NCBI GenBank assembly: GCA_027451745.1 | Contig: DAIDIP010000001.1 | Span: forward strand, 124,001-188,000 | Origin: Candidatus Melainabacteria bacterium | GTDB lineage: Bacteria; Cyanobacteriota; Vampirovibrionia; Obscuribacterales; Obscuribacteraceae | Direction of reading: 5' to 3' | DNA length: 64,000 bases | Part shown: positions 27,767 through 35,874 of the stretch, in pieces | Layout of the letters: each line of letters starts with the position of its first letter | Position numbering within the stretch: position 1 is the first letter of the stretch | Translations under genes and position numbers: made by a program | The notes under the pieces: generated by a model | What the model saw: the letters and a program-made list of their open reading frames with translations, nothing else | Told to the model about the DNA's origin: nothing | Database searches by the model: none

Positions 27767-28381
27767 CTATTCAAATTGCAATTTGGCTGTGCCGGCATTG
27801 GCATCTGTGGGTTGATACTGTGAAATGTCTTGTGTATTGCTTGTAATTGGCAATTTCACCTGTCCATAAACCATTAATTCAGCGGTGTAGGGATTGATCA
27901 CCTCTTCTTTAGAAGTGACAATGTATATTGATGCAGGTAGGTAATAATATTTAGCGACATAGCCATTCTTGAAACCTTGCTGATAATTGCCAGTGTTATA
28001 GGCAGATAAAGCTGCTTTTAGAGCATCTTGACCCGGGCCATATCGTTTAATTGCACCACGATAACCGCGAATCAAGATCTTCGCTCCTGCTTGGATATTG
28101 ATAGCAGGATCAAAGGCTTGCTCTATTGTGATCCCCAGCCAAGGCAAATTTCGGCTATTGATTTGCATCAATCCGAGATCGACGCTATAACCCTTTGAAA
28201 TAAAATAACGTGCTTCTGCCGCGGCCTCTTTATCTGATCTTGGACAAACTCGTCTTTTAAACGGACCATTGATCCCTATAGCATATTGATTTCCGCCGCT
28301 TTCCACTTGAATAATGGCTGCAATGGTTTGCGGTGCTACATTAGGAGCGGACTGCTGCATCATATCGACAGACGGCATCAT
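27767..28381 (-). CDS. VirB1-like lytic transglycosylase (RP4 TrbN-like)
   Basis: A lytic transglycosylase of about 204 residues that opens the murein for the secretion channel. IAAIIQVESGGNQYAIG carries the catalytic Glu, DLGLMQINSRNL is the second SLT motif, and LSAYNTGNYQQG the third. The start is put at ATG 28381, because that codon overlaps the traF stop (ATGA) and GGAGG stands in front; the longer in-frame ATG at 28402 lies inside traF. I see no clear signal peptide at the N-terminus, which is unusual for this family and may mean another export path or a wrong start. It lies between traF and the small acidic gene. Confidence 0.82.
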   Translation of the reverse strand: MMPSVDMMQQSAPNVAPQTIAAIIQVESGGNQYAIGINGPFKRRVCPRSDKEAAAEARYFISKGYSVDLGLMQINSRNLPWLGITIEQAFDPAINIQAGAKILIRGYRGAIKRYGPGQDALKAALSAYNTGNYQQGFKNGYVAKYYYLPASIYIVTSKEEVINPYTAELMVYGQVKLPITSNTQDISQYQPTDANAGTAKLQFE

Positions 28382-28938
28382 TGTTTTAATCCTCCAATCC
28401 AAATTGGTTTTGCAGTGCCTATAATATTCGTAGTAGGAAGTGGGCCAAAATAACGACTGTCAAAGCTATGAGGATGGCTAGAAACAAGCCACACGGTGCC
28501 AGGGGCAACGGTATAAATACCTGCTTTCAAAAAAGGCATAGGACGACCGATACTATCTTCATTTAATGCCTTGCTGTTTGGAACGAGAACACCATTAATG
28601 GAGATTCCATCACTGGATATTGCAACGCGATCGCCGGCAATTGCCGCGACTGGTTTTAATAAAGATCCATAACCACCTGGATACAAGCCCCAGCTCAAAT
28701 AACGTCTTGAAAGGGCTGTTTTAAAGGTAGCGGTATCGGTGGGATAAATACTCACAATCTGCCCTCGTTGCACTGGTCCGGTTAAGGCAGTTACTTTCCA
28801 AAGACCTTCTGGGAGGGAAGGGGTTGAATTAAACCGAAGCCCTAGTTGCGAAGCTATAACGCAAGTGGTAACGAAAAGGAACAATGTGTAGAAACCTACT
28901 TTTGCCATATAATCTGAACGGTTATGAATTGGTGGCAT
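28378..28938 (-). CDS. traF: TraF-like S26 peptidase (pilin maturation)
   Basis: A signal-peptidase-like protein of about 186 residues. One membrane helix (YTLFLFVTTCVIASQLGL) is followed by the S26 Ser motif FNSTPSLPEGLWKV, the Lys motif GSLLKPVAAIAGDRV, and the SHPHSFDSRYFGPLP box of the TraF family. In RP4 TraF processes and cyclises TrbC pilin; a TrbC homologue is encoded at 38641-38979. The ATG at 28938 lies five bases after the traG stop, with GGAGG upstream; an ATG at 28908 is the alternative, and the longer open frame is inside traG. Active-site residues appear intact. Confidence 0.87.
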   Translation of the reverse strand: MPPIHNRSDYMAKVGFYTLFLFVTTCVIASQLGLRFNSTPSLPEGLWKVTALTGPVQRGQIVSIYPTDTATFKTALSRRYLSWGLYPGGYGSLLKPVAAIAGDRVAISSDGISINGVLVPNSKALNEDSIGRPMPFLKAGIYTVAPGTVWLVSSHPHSFDSRYFGPLPTTNIIGTAKPIWIGGLKQ

Positions 28939-28942
28939 TTGA

Positions 28943-30850
28943 TTAACTTGCCTCCAAATAGGTATGAATCGCAACTTGTAAGTTGTCTGTTTGCGTTGGG
29001 GCAGGTATTTTGGCTCGCTCTCTAAATTCTGGGTCTTGGAAATAAAGTATTTGCTTGCCGTAAATTGGAGAGAAACCAGCGGTAAAAATGAGCATATCAC
29101 CGGCTTTGAGAATGTAATCGCTGCCTTCCTTTCTCGTTGCCCCTGGTAAAGTCATGCATTCATCCGGTGTAAGCAATGAACGTCCTACAGAGTGTATGGA
29201 TTGGTTTACGTTCTGCAAGACTGCTCCAAATCTGTGCCCCGAAGTCGAAGTGTCCATTACAGAAACTGTTGTTGTGCCGACCATATCTGAGAGCCATTTA
29301 GCAGTTTCGGGTTTATTTGGTGCGTATGCTACTCGAATGTGACAATTTGACAATATACTTTCGTCATGACTATATGCGGCACGAAGCTGCGAAATATCTT
29401 GCATGATGAGATAGGCTTTAATTCCATAGCCCGCGATGAATGCTAGGGCTTCTTGAAAAACATCCAAACGACCGAACGAAGGAAATTCGTCGAGCATCAA
29501 TAGCAAACGATGCTTGTACCCTTTCTCCGACTGCCCATCTTTAAACTTCATTTCTTCACGAGTTAAAACGCGAACAATTTGATTGAGTAGCAAACGCATC
29601 AGTGGCTTAAGACGGTCTTTATCTGCTGGACGTACTACTAAGTAAAGTGACAAGGGCATCTCATTGTTCATAAGGTCATTGATGCTAAAGTCGCCTCTTG
29701 CGGTATTGGTGGCAACTAACGGATCGCGATAGAGCATCAAATAGGACATCGCAGATGAAAGAACTGAGCCACGTTCTTGCTCCGGGCGGTTCATCATGTC
29801 GCGAGCCGCTGCTGCAACTACCGGGTGCGGAATTTTCTGGCTCTTATTATTTGGATCGACGATATGCTTTGTTGTTAGCATCTCTTCATAGAGGTCGCTA
29901 ATTGGTCTTTTGGGGTCAGAGAGAGCATAGGCTACATCGTATAAGCAGGCTGTATTTAATTCTGCTTTTGGATTTTTCTTGAGCTTAGTGATGTTTTCAT
30001 TGCTCGCCTTATATAGCAAATGCAGCGTAACACCAGTTAAGAAGGCATGAGCCGTTTTTGTCCAGTGATCGTTTAGTCCTCTTCCATCAGGATCTACCAT
30101 AATGGTCACTAGATTTTGAACATCAGCGACTTCTGAGCTGCTTCCCAGTCGGATTTCCTGCAATGGGTTAAACCGGCAGCTTCCAGATTCTGCTGCTGGA
30201 TCAAATTTCAAGACCTTATTCTTGGCTTTCTTCTGACGCCAACCGGCAGTCAATGACCATAACTCTCCTTTCATATCGTGAACAACAACCGAATGCGGCC
30301 AAGAAAGTAATGTTGGTATGACTAAACCCACACCTTTACCGGAACGAGTCGGCGCAATAGCTGCAATATGTTCCGGTCCATTATGCCGCAAATAGCGGTG
30401 TACGCCGTCTTTGTCCTCCCAGGCGCCCACATAGACGCCTTCCCCTGCCTCTCCGGGCGGAGGAAGCAGCCCTGTTTTATAGATTTCGACTTCGCTGGCC
30501 CAGTGGGCTGTCCCGTGAATCCAGTTATGTTTTTTGGTACGTCTGGCTACAAAGCCGATAGTCAGTGAATAAACTAGAAGGGTTGTGATGTAGAGCACTA
30601 CAGAAACAACATAGGCGATATTCCAAGTTGTCTTGCCGTTTTCATAAGAGCGTATTGACCAGTCGATCCAGGCGAAAGGCGCATAACAATGCCCGAATAA
30701 TGGCTGCCCCAGAGTGTCTTGATAATCGAGCCTAGCAGCAAAGAATTGAGTGAAGGCACTGTTAATCAGGACCACTATAAAACAAAGAATGAGGATTCCC
30801 CATATCGGAGCTTGAGAGCGTGGAACATTGATTGACTGTGGATAAATCAT
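28943..30850 (-). CDS. traG: VirD4/TraG type IV coupling protein
   Basis: A 635-residue inner-membrane ATPase that hands the relaxosome to the mating channel; the length equals that of RP4 TraG as I recall it. Two N-terminal membrane helices (WGILILCFIVVLINSAFTQ and VSVVLYITTLLVYSLTIGFV) precede a Walker A APTRSGKGVGLVIPT near residue 170 and a Walker B LLLMLDEFPSFG; MQDISQL and the GHRF region complete the T4CP signatures. It overlaps trbI by four bases and traF follows after four bases, so it is translated with them. There is no sign of truncation. Confidence 0.95.
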   Translation of the reverse strand: MIYPQSINVPRSQAPIWGILILCFIVVLINSAFTQFFAARLDYQDTLGQPLFGHCYAPFAWIDWSIRSYENGKTTWNIAYVVSVVLYITTLLVYSLTIGFVARRTKKHNWIHGTAHWASEVEIYKTGLLPPPGEAGEGVYVGAWEDKDGVHRYLRHNGPEHIAAIAPTRSGKGVGLVIPTLLSWPHSVVVHDMKGELWSLTAGWRQKKAKNKVLKFDPAAESGSCRFNPLQEIRLGSSSEVADVQNLVTIMVDPDGRGLNDHWTKTAHAFLTGVTLHLLYKASNENITKLKKNPKAELNTACLYDVAYALSDPKRPISDLYEEMLTTKHIVDPNNKSQKIPHPVVAAAARDMMNRPEQERGSVLSSAMSYLMLYRDPLVATNTARGDFSINDLMNNEMPLSLYLVVRPADKDRLKPLMRLLLNQIVRVLTREEMKFKDGQSEKGYKHRLLLMLDEFPSFGRLDVFQEALAFIAGYGIKAYLIMQDISQLRAAYSHDESILSNCHIRVAYAPNKPETAKWLSDMVGTTTVSVMDTSTSGHRFGAVLQNVNQSIHSVGRSLLTPDECMTLPGATRKEGSDYILKAGDMLIFTAGFSPIYGKQILYFQDPEFRERAKIPAPTQTDNLQVAIHTYLEAS

Positions 30851-32094
30851 TCATCACTCCCATAAGCCAGATGCTCCGGCTGCCAGACCGGCAAGATCAT
30901 GTCTTTATTAATCAGCACATTAAAAACATAACCGGGGCGAATCTCAATTGTTGGAGGTTGATTCAAATTTCTCATAAGAGACTGCTGTCCCAGATTATTC
31001 ATTTGCATCCCCATTGCAGCAGCTATCATTTGTTGGCTCGAATAGCCGCCGTTGCTGGTCAGTGCTTGCGGCTGAGATAATTGAACACCTGCAGTTATAG
31101 CGGAAAGCATTATTGCGCTTCTAAATGCAGTCCAGAAATGTGTATTAGTTTTGTCCCCAAAGCCTGCATAGCCGCTTTGATCCGCTCCATTCATATTTTC
31201 AAGATTGACTGTGGATGCATCGGGATAGATCAGTCGGTGCCAGACGACAAAAACGCGCTTATGCCCAAGTGCCACTTGGTGGTCGTAATTACCAACTAAT
31301 TTAGAACCCTGGGGGATAAGTAAATATCGACCTGTGGCTGTGTCATACACATTTTGAGAGACTTGCGCCATGATTTGACCAGGCAAATCACTATTGATTC
31401 CACCCAGCATCACAGAAGGAATAACAGTTCCAGCTTTTAGTTCAAATGGTGAGACTGGTTGAACACGAGTATGTAAAACATAGCCTGCGTCCGTCTCCTT
31501 CGGGATGTTTACGGTTGTCCGCTGAGGTTGAAGAAAGTTCGTTTCTTCTTTCACGGAACCATATAACAACGGCTGGTGGTTTATGCTTGCCTGATTGTCT
31601 GTGTAAGTTGTTGTTTCGGCATTCAATGCATGTTTTAATTCGGCACGCTTGGCTTGTTCCAATTGGAGCTTTTCTTGTTCCCGTTGTTGCCACATTTGAA
31701 ATTCAGCATCTGCATAAGGGTCTCTGGCATTTGTAATGTCACCAGGAGGCGGTGGGGGCACCAGAAGTATGTTATTTTCTTTTGCCTTATTTAAGACGAT
31801 ACTTCTCGAACCCCCAATAATTCCGTCTCTTGGTTTTTTCTCTAAAAGAGGAATAACGTTTGTCAATGAATCATTTTGTTTGCCATCTTCTTCATTAAGA
31901 CTTTGGGCGACAATAGATTTCATGACAAGCGTATAGGTCATCACGCCAGCAACAATACTTAGACCTAATCCGACACAGATTAAAGGCTTCCTCCCAATTC
32001 TAACTACACCATCATTGGCATTAGCATTAGGTTTGTGCCCCAGATAATCAGGACTTTTAATTTCTGTTTTGGAAAAGGTCTGTCTAAGATTCAT
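30847..32094 (-). CDS. trbI: TrbI/VirB10 channel protein
   Basis: A 415-residue protein spanning the envelope. A cytoplasmic stretch, one membrane helix (GLSIVAGVMTYTLVMKS), a Pro-rich linker (VPPPPPGD) and a C-terminal OMC domain with LKAGTVIPSVMLGGINSDLPG, YLLIPQGSKLVG and FWTAFRSAIMLSAI are in the VirB10 order. The ATG at 32094 is chosen because MNLRQTFSK follows GAAGGCAG; the longer frame to 32196 lies inside trbG. It couples inner-membrane ATP use to the outer-membrane core. A 15-base tandem repeat overlaps its ribosome site (32099-32128). Confidence 0.92.
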   Translation of the reverse strand: MNLRQTFSKTEIKSPDYLGHKPNANANDGVVRIGRKPLICVGLGLSIVAGVMTYTLVMKSIVAQSLNEEDGKQNDSLTNVIPLLEKKPRDGIIGGSRSIVLNKAKENNILLVPPPPPGDITNARDPYADAEFQMWQQREQEKLQLEQAKRAELKHALNAETTTYTDNQASINHQPLLYGSVKEETNFLQPQRTTVNIPKETDAGYVLHTRVQPVSPFELKAGTVIPSVMLGGINSDLPGQIMAQVSQNVYDTATGRYLLIPQGSKLVGNYDHQVALGHKRVFVVWHRLIYPDASTVNLENMNGADQSGYAGFGDKTNTHFWTAFRSAIMLSAITAGVQLSQPQALTSNGGYSSQQMIAAAMGMQMNNLGQQSLMRNLNQPPTIEIRPGYVFNVLINKDMILPVWQPEHLAYGSDE

Positions 32095-32110
32095 ATTAAC
32101 TGCCTTCTCG

Positions 32111-33046
32111 TTAACTGCCTTCTCGAAGAATCTCAACACGTTCCTGACGACGACCAACCCCTCGAATAAGAGCCGCCTTGTCGATAATTTGATCAACTAC
32201 ATAACAGTCGTCCAACATGCGATAATTGACCATTTGCTTTTGATTTGCTGAGTCCAAAATAACCAAAGCAGGAACCTGTCCGTTCTTCACGCTTGCGGGA
32301 AATTGGATGTAAGTTTTGTCTTTATCTGAATAGACTCTAACTGGTTTCCAGTTAGTCGAATCACCCTTGATTCGATAATTGAAGTTCAATTCAGCGTTAG
32401 TCGGTAGTCCAGAGTAACTTACACTAGCTTTTAACTGCTGCTTCTTTTGCAGATCTTGATAAGAGTTCCACTGTGCCTGGGTATCCTCGGGGTAGGAAAA
32501 GGAGACAAGAGGCATCCACTGATCTTTCTTGCTTACTAGCCGTATGTTATAGCTTCTGCGATCTGTGTAAATAACTAAATTTGTGGATAGTCCAACGTCA
32601 GCAGGCTTGATAACTAAATGCGTAACAATGGTCTCGCCGCTGGAACTAGTACCAGGAGATACCTTCCATCTGCTTGAATCACCTAACATAACTTGCCGTA
32701 CTACTTCCCCCGGCTGTAAGGCAACATCGCAAACATATAAGGGGGCGCAAACAATTGATGGGAATGTGGCGCCATAGACGAACTGGATTGAACCGTCTTC
32801 GCCCAAGAAAGGCATTGTAGACTTATTTTTCCACTCCGCGGCAAGTGAAACACCTTTTTGTTGTCTTGGATCTAACTTGACCGTATCATTGGATAAAACT
32901 GGCACCGCAGGCACATATTTACTGATATAGCCCATTTGTCGAGTCGGCCATTGCTTTATGGCAGGTACTTCTTGAGCTAAAGCGCATGAGAAACTGTTCA
33001 GCGCTAACATGATACCGATAGTAGTGACACGAAAAGTCTTGGTCAT
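32111..33046 (-). CDS. trbG: TrbG/VirB9 outer-membrane core protein
   Basis: A 311-residue periplasmic and outer-membrane-core protein. A signal peptide (TIGIMLALNSFSCALA) precedes a VirB9 N-terminal domain with the pattern IQFVYGATFPSIVCAPLYVC, DVALQPGEVV and a C-terminal domain including NYRIKGDSTNWKPVRVYSD, YIQFPAS and MVNYRMLDDCYVVDQI. These match TrbG/VirB9 closely. It would form the core ring with VirB10/TrbI. The start overlaps trbF by four bases. Its last codons take part in the 15-base tandem duplication before trbI. Confidence 0.92.
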   Translation of the reverse strand: MTKTFRVTTIGIMLALNSFSCALAQEVPAIKQWPTRQMGYISKYVPAVPVLSNDTVKLDPRQQKGVSLAAEWKNKSTMPFLGEDGSIQFVYGATFPSIVCAPLYVCDVALQPGEVVRQVMLGDSSRWKVSPGTSSSGETIVTHLVIKPADVGLSTNLVIYTDRRSYNIRLVSKKDQWMPLVSFSYPEDTQAQWNSYQDLQKKQQLKASVSYSGLPTNAELNFNYRIKGDSTNWKPVRVYSDKDKTYIQFPASVKNGQVPALVILDSANQKQMVNYRMLDDCYVVDQIIDKAALIRGVGRRQERVEILREGS

Positions 33047-33774
33047 TTTCTTTCCTCCTTTATTAGCCTTTCGGACCAGTCGTAGTTCTTAATGTAGATA
33101 CCCATTGGATTGCGTAATAGTGTGGCTTCTTTTGTAGGCGGATCTATAGCTATAGTTATATTCGCCTGATACTCCGTGTTATTGACTATTTCTCCTTTGC
33201 TAGAATGTGTAGTTTCCTTCCATTGAATTCCCCAAGTATTGTCAGTAATTGGAATTACTGAACCAATCTGGACGCCTATGCCTTCAGATTTCGCACGTTC
33301 AAATGGATCATGATTAGCCAGGTATTCGTTTAACCTGACAAAAGCTGGATCTGTCCGGCGAAGCATTGCGTATGCGTATTCAATATTGACTCGTTCAGCA
33401 CTGGCGTCCTGATATACGCTACGCACATTCTCAATCCAACGGGCTAATTGAGCGCGTATTACTCGCGCATCCGGCTTTGCTGCAATATCGGCCCGCTGTA
33501 CTCCTACGGCAGAGCCAAGTTTGTCGACAGCTACAACGTAGGGCACAAACTTGCTCTGGCAACTGGTGTAAGCCATTCCAGCAGTACAAATTATGGAAAT
33601 CAAACCCATAATAAAAAATCCCATTTTCCAGGCGTGCTCGCGGGCTATATAGTCGCCGTACCGTTCATTCCATTCACGGCGACCTTCCAGATAGATACTG
33701 TGCTGATCAATAGCAGGAGCATTCTGTTGTTCCCAGGCTTTTATATGCGGGCTAATTTGTGTTGTCTGATTCAT
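33043..33774 (-). CDS. trbF: TrbF/VirB8 inner-membrane assembly protein
   Basis: A 243-residue bitopic protein with a short cytoplasmic N-terminus including YLEGRREWNERYGDYI, one membrane helix (GFFIMGLISIICTAGMAYT) and a periplasmic VirB8 domain (VPYVVAVDKLGSAV, VRSVYQDASAERVNIEYAYA, NPMGIYIKNYDWSERL). The family fold and length are normal. It nucleates the inner-membrane part of the channel. The gene overlaps trbG by four bases and follows trbL at 27 bases. Confidence 0.93.
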   Translation of the reverse strand: MNQTTQISPHIKAWEQQNAPAIDQHSIYLEGRREWNERYGDYIAREHAWKMGFFIMGLISIICTAGMAYTSCQSKFVPYVVAVDKLGSAVGVQRADIAAKPDARVIRAQLARWIENVRSVYQDASAERVNIEYAYAMLRRTDPAFVRLNEYLANHDPFERAKSEGIGVQIGSVIPITDNTWGIQWKETTHSSKGEIVNNTEYQANITIAIDPPTKEATLLRNPMGIYIKNYDWSERLIKEERK

Positions 33775-33801
33775 ACTCCGATTCCAATTTTATTTATGTG
33801 C

Positions 33802-35121
33802 TTACCCTTGCTCTTGTGCATAGATGCGATTGCCACCATTGCCGTTATTGCCAGATGAACTGGTTGCAGCACTAGCTGGCATCCCCTCACCTTGTCCTTC
33901 ACGAAGTTCTTTTAGTTTTGCCGCCGACTGTCTCATTGAATAGCCCATTTGTGCACCTATACTGCCATGTCGAATCTCGCCTCTGAAGCGCTGACCGAGA
34001 TTGCTGCCTAAATGTGATGCTGAGCCTTTCATGGCTTCACCTGTCAATGCTGCCAAATGAGAATGAGTAGACCTACGTTGATAACTCTGATCGGATTTCA
34101 GCATTTCTGATGCTAAACTATAGCCGCCGTGTGCAGCAGAAGCTGCGCCAGCAATTCCTGTAGCACCGCCTGCCGCTATTCCAGCAGAAACCGCGGCCAT
34201 AGTGCCAATTGCTTCGGCAACCATGCCACTTAATGCACCTCCTGTCGCCAATGAAGACCCATTAATTAGTCCCTGCACCATGTCAGGAATAGCTTTGGTA
34301 ATCACCACAAATACTATTGATGCTGCCGCAATCATCAAAACATCGTCGGTACCAAAGTTTGTTGTCTGCATTTGTGTGGCCCAGTCCTGTATTATCGATT
34401 GACCAAGACCGATCACTAATTGCACCATGAAGAGCTTAGCCCCTACTGATACGGCATACCGAATGGTATTAATGGCGAACTGATTAGTCCACTGTGAGCC
34501 ACCAAAACCCATTAAGATGACACCAGAGGAAATTATGAAGTAGCTTTCAACCAGAGCTATGATCATTAAAGCGGTCATAAACGCAAAAGAAATTAAAATA
34601 ACCAGAGCCGCAAGCGCAATGATCATGCTATCACCTGGGTCCCACAAGCTCATCGATGCTACCACCTGTTTGAGAATCAGCCACCCAGCATCCAACACAT
34701 TTGAGGGAGCGATGCCACCGGTTCCGCCGGCAGCCGAAACGGCAGCGCTTCCAGCTTGCCGGAAGCTGTTCACAATGGCTGTCGACCAAGCTGAAGAATT
34801 CAGTAAAAGAGTAAGAAAAAATCCTATATATAAAATTCTATTGAGAAGTTCGGCCAAAAACTCGCTGAGATCAGCTCCTTTAATCGCTAATTTAAGTGAA
34901 CTCCAAATAAATTCAATTATCGCCAAAGTCCAAAACAGATTCAGTGCAAAGTTTTGGAGCACTCCTTCCCAGGCACTTGTTTTTGATTGATAAGTGTCTA
35001 CTACTTGATCGAGAAAGTTATTTGTGGCTAGGGCGTGCGATGCTGGAACAGCTGCGATTAGCGCAAGCAATAATGATGTACCATAAAGACAAGTGAGAAA
35101 ATATACTGATCGCTTTTTCAT
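33802..35121 (-). CDS. trbL: TrbL/VirB6 polytopic membrane protein
   Basis: A 439-residue inner-membrane channel protein. A signal-like first helix is followed by five or more hydrophobic segments (LFWTLAIIEFIWSSLKLAI, ILYIGFFLTLLLNS, MIIALAALVILISFAFMTAL, IISSGVILMGFGGSQWTN, VLMIAAASIVFVVITKAI), a small-residue region (GIAAGGATGIAGAASAAHGG) and a hydrophilic C-terminal tail. FFLTLLLNSSAWSTAIVNSF and the GGS-W motif fit TrbL. It is the least conserved part of T4SS, so the call rests on topology and order. Confidence 0.9.
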   Translation of the reverse strand: MKKRSVYFLTCLYGTSLLLALIAAVPASHALATNNFLDQVVDTYQSKTSAWEGVLQNFALNLFWTLAIIEFIWSSLKLAIKGADLSEFLAELLNRILYIGFFLTLLLNSSAWSTAIVNSFRQAGSAAVSAAGGTGGIAPSNVLDAGWLILKQVVASMSLWDPGDSMIIALAALVILISFAFMTALMIIALVESYFIISSGVILMGFGGSQWTNQFAINTIRYAVSVGAKLFMVQLVIGLGQSIIQDWATQMQTTNFGTDDVLMIAAASIVFVVITKAIPDMVQGLINGSSLATGGALSGMVAEAIGTMAAVSAGIAAGGATGIAGAASAAHGGYSLASEMLKSDQSYQRRSTHSHLAALTGEAMKGSASHLGSNLGQRFRGEIRHGSIGAQMGYSMRQSAAKLKELREGQGEGMPASAATSSSGNNGNGGNRIYAQEQG

Positions 35122-35148
35122 GATAAAGACCTGCCTTGCGTACTGAAC

Positions 35149-35874
35149 CTAAAAAACCTGTCCGTCCGTATCTGGTGTATTCTTCCAATTTGTGTAAAGG
35201 TTAACTCTGTTTGCTTCGTGCGCGGACTCTTTATCTTGCTGCATAGCCAAATAATCGGCTTGCATCTGAAGCTGTGCCATCATGAGTTGTTGCAGCTTCT
35301 GTATTTGGCTTACATTTTGAGCAGCCATCATGTTGGCGACCTGAAGAGCTTCCATTCGGCCCTGGGCGGTACTTGCCAATGCTTGAAGTTGTTGCATGAC
35401 GGCCTGGTCATTGCCTAGTTGAGAAGCCTGAAGTCCCAAAGTCTGGTAGGCGGTAAGAGCATTGTTACTAGCCTCAGTCGACCATTGAGAATATTTAGCA
35501 TTCCAGGTTGTCGCTGTCATTTGCTGGGCAAGGTATGAATTATAGGTGCCGTATTTAGTGGCAAATTGCTGATCGAGATTGCTGGCAGTATAGGCTAAAG
35601 ATTGGCTTTGTTGGAGAAGCGATTTTAATTGATTAAAATCTGCAATCGCTGTACCCCATATTTGAGCTGGTACACTATTGGTGTTAAGCACCATATTTGC
35701 AAGCTGACTTATCTCATTTTGAAGTTGCTGGGACTGATCAGATAGTTGCTCTCCCAGAAGAATCTTGTTTGCTAGCTGAGTTATCTCCGTAGCCATTTGA
35801 GCAGATGCTGGCTGAAAGCTTGTGGCTGATATGGTAATGATCAAAGCGCTAATAAAACTATAGAAGCGTTTCAT
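35149..35874 (-). CDS. trbJ: TrbJ/VirB5-type minor pilus protein
   Basis: A 241-residue exported protein. It begins MKRFYSFISALIITISATS, a signal peptide ending near PASAQ, followed by a long helical region rich in Gln, with QLANKILLGEQLSDQSQQLQ and NSLAYTASNLDQQFATKYGT-type stretches that fit P-type TrbJ. ATG 35874 has AGGAGAG in front, so I prefer it over an ATG at 35904. It overlaps trbE by 17 bases. As VirB5, it may form part of the pilus tip; the family is not catalytic. Confidence 0.88.
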   Translation of the reverse strand: MKRFYSFISALIITISATSFQPASAQMATEITQLANKILLGEQLSDQSQQLQNEISQLANMVLNTNSVPAQIWGTAIADFNQLKSLLQQSQSLAYTASNLDQQFATKYGTYNSYLAQQMTATTWNAKYSQWSTEASNNALTAYQTLGLQASQLGNDQAVMQQLQALASTAQGRMEALQVANMMAAQNVSQIQKLQQLMMAQLQMQADYLAMQQDKESAHEANRVNLYTNWKNTPDTDGQVF

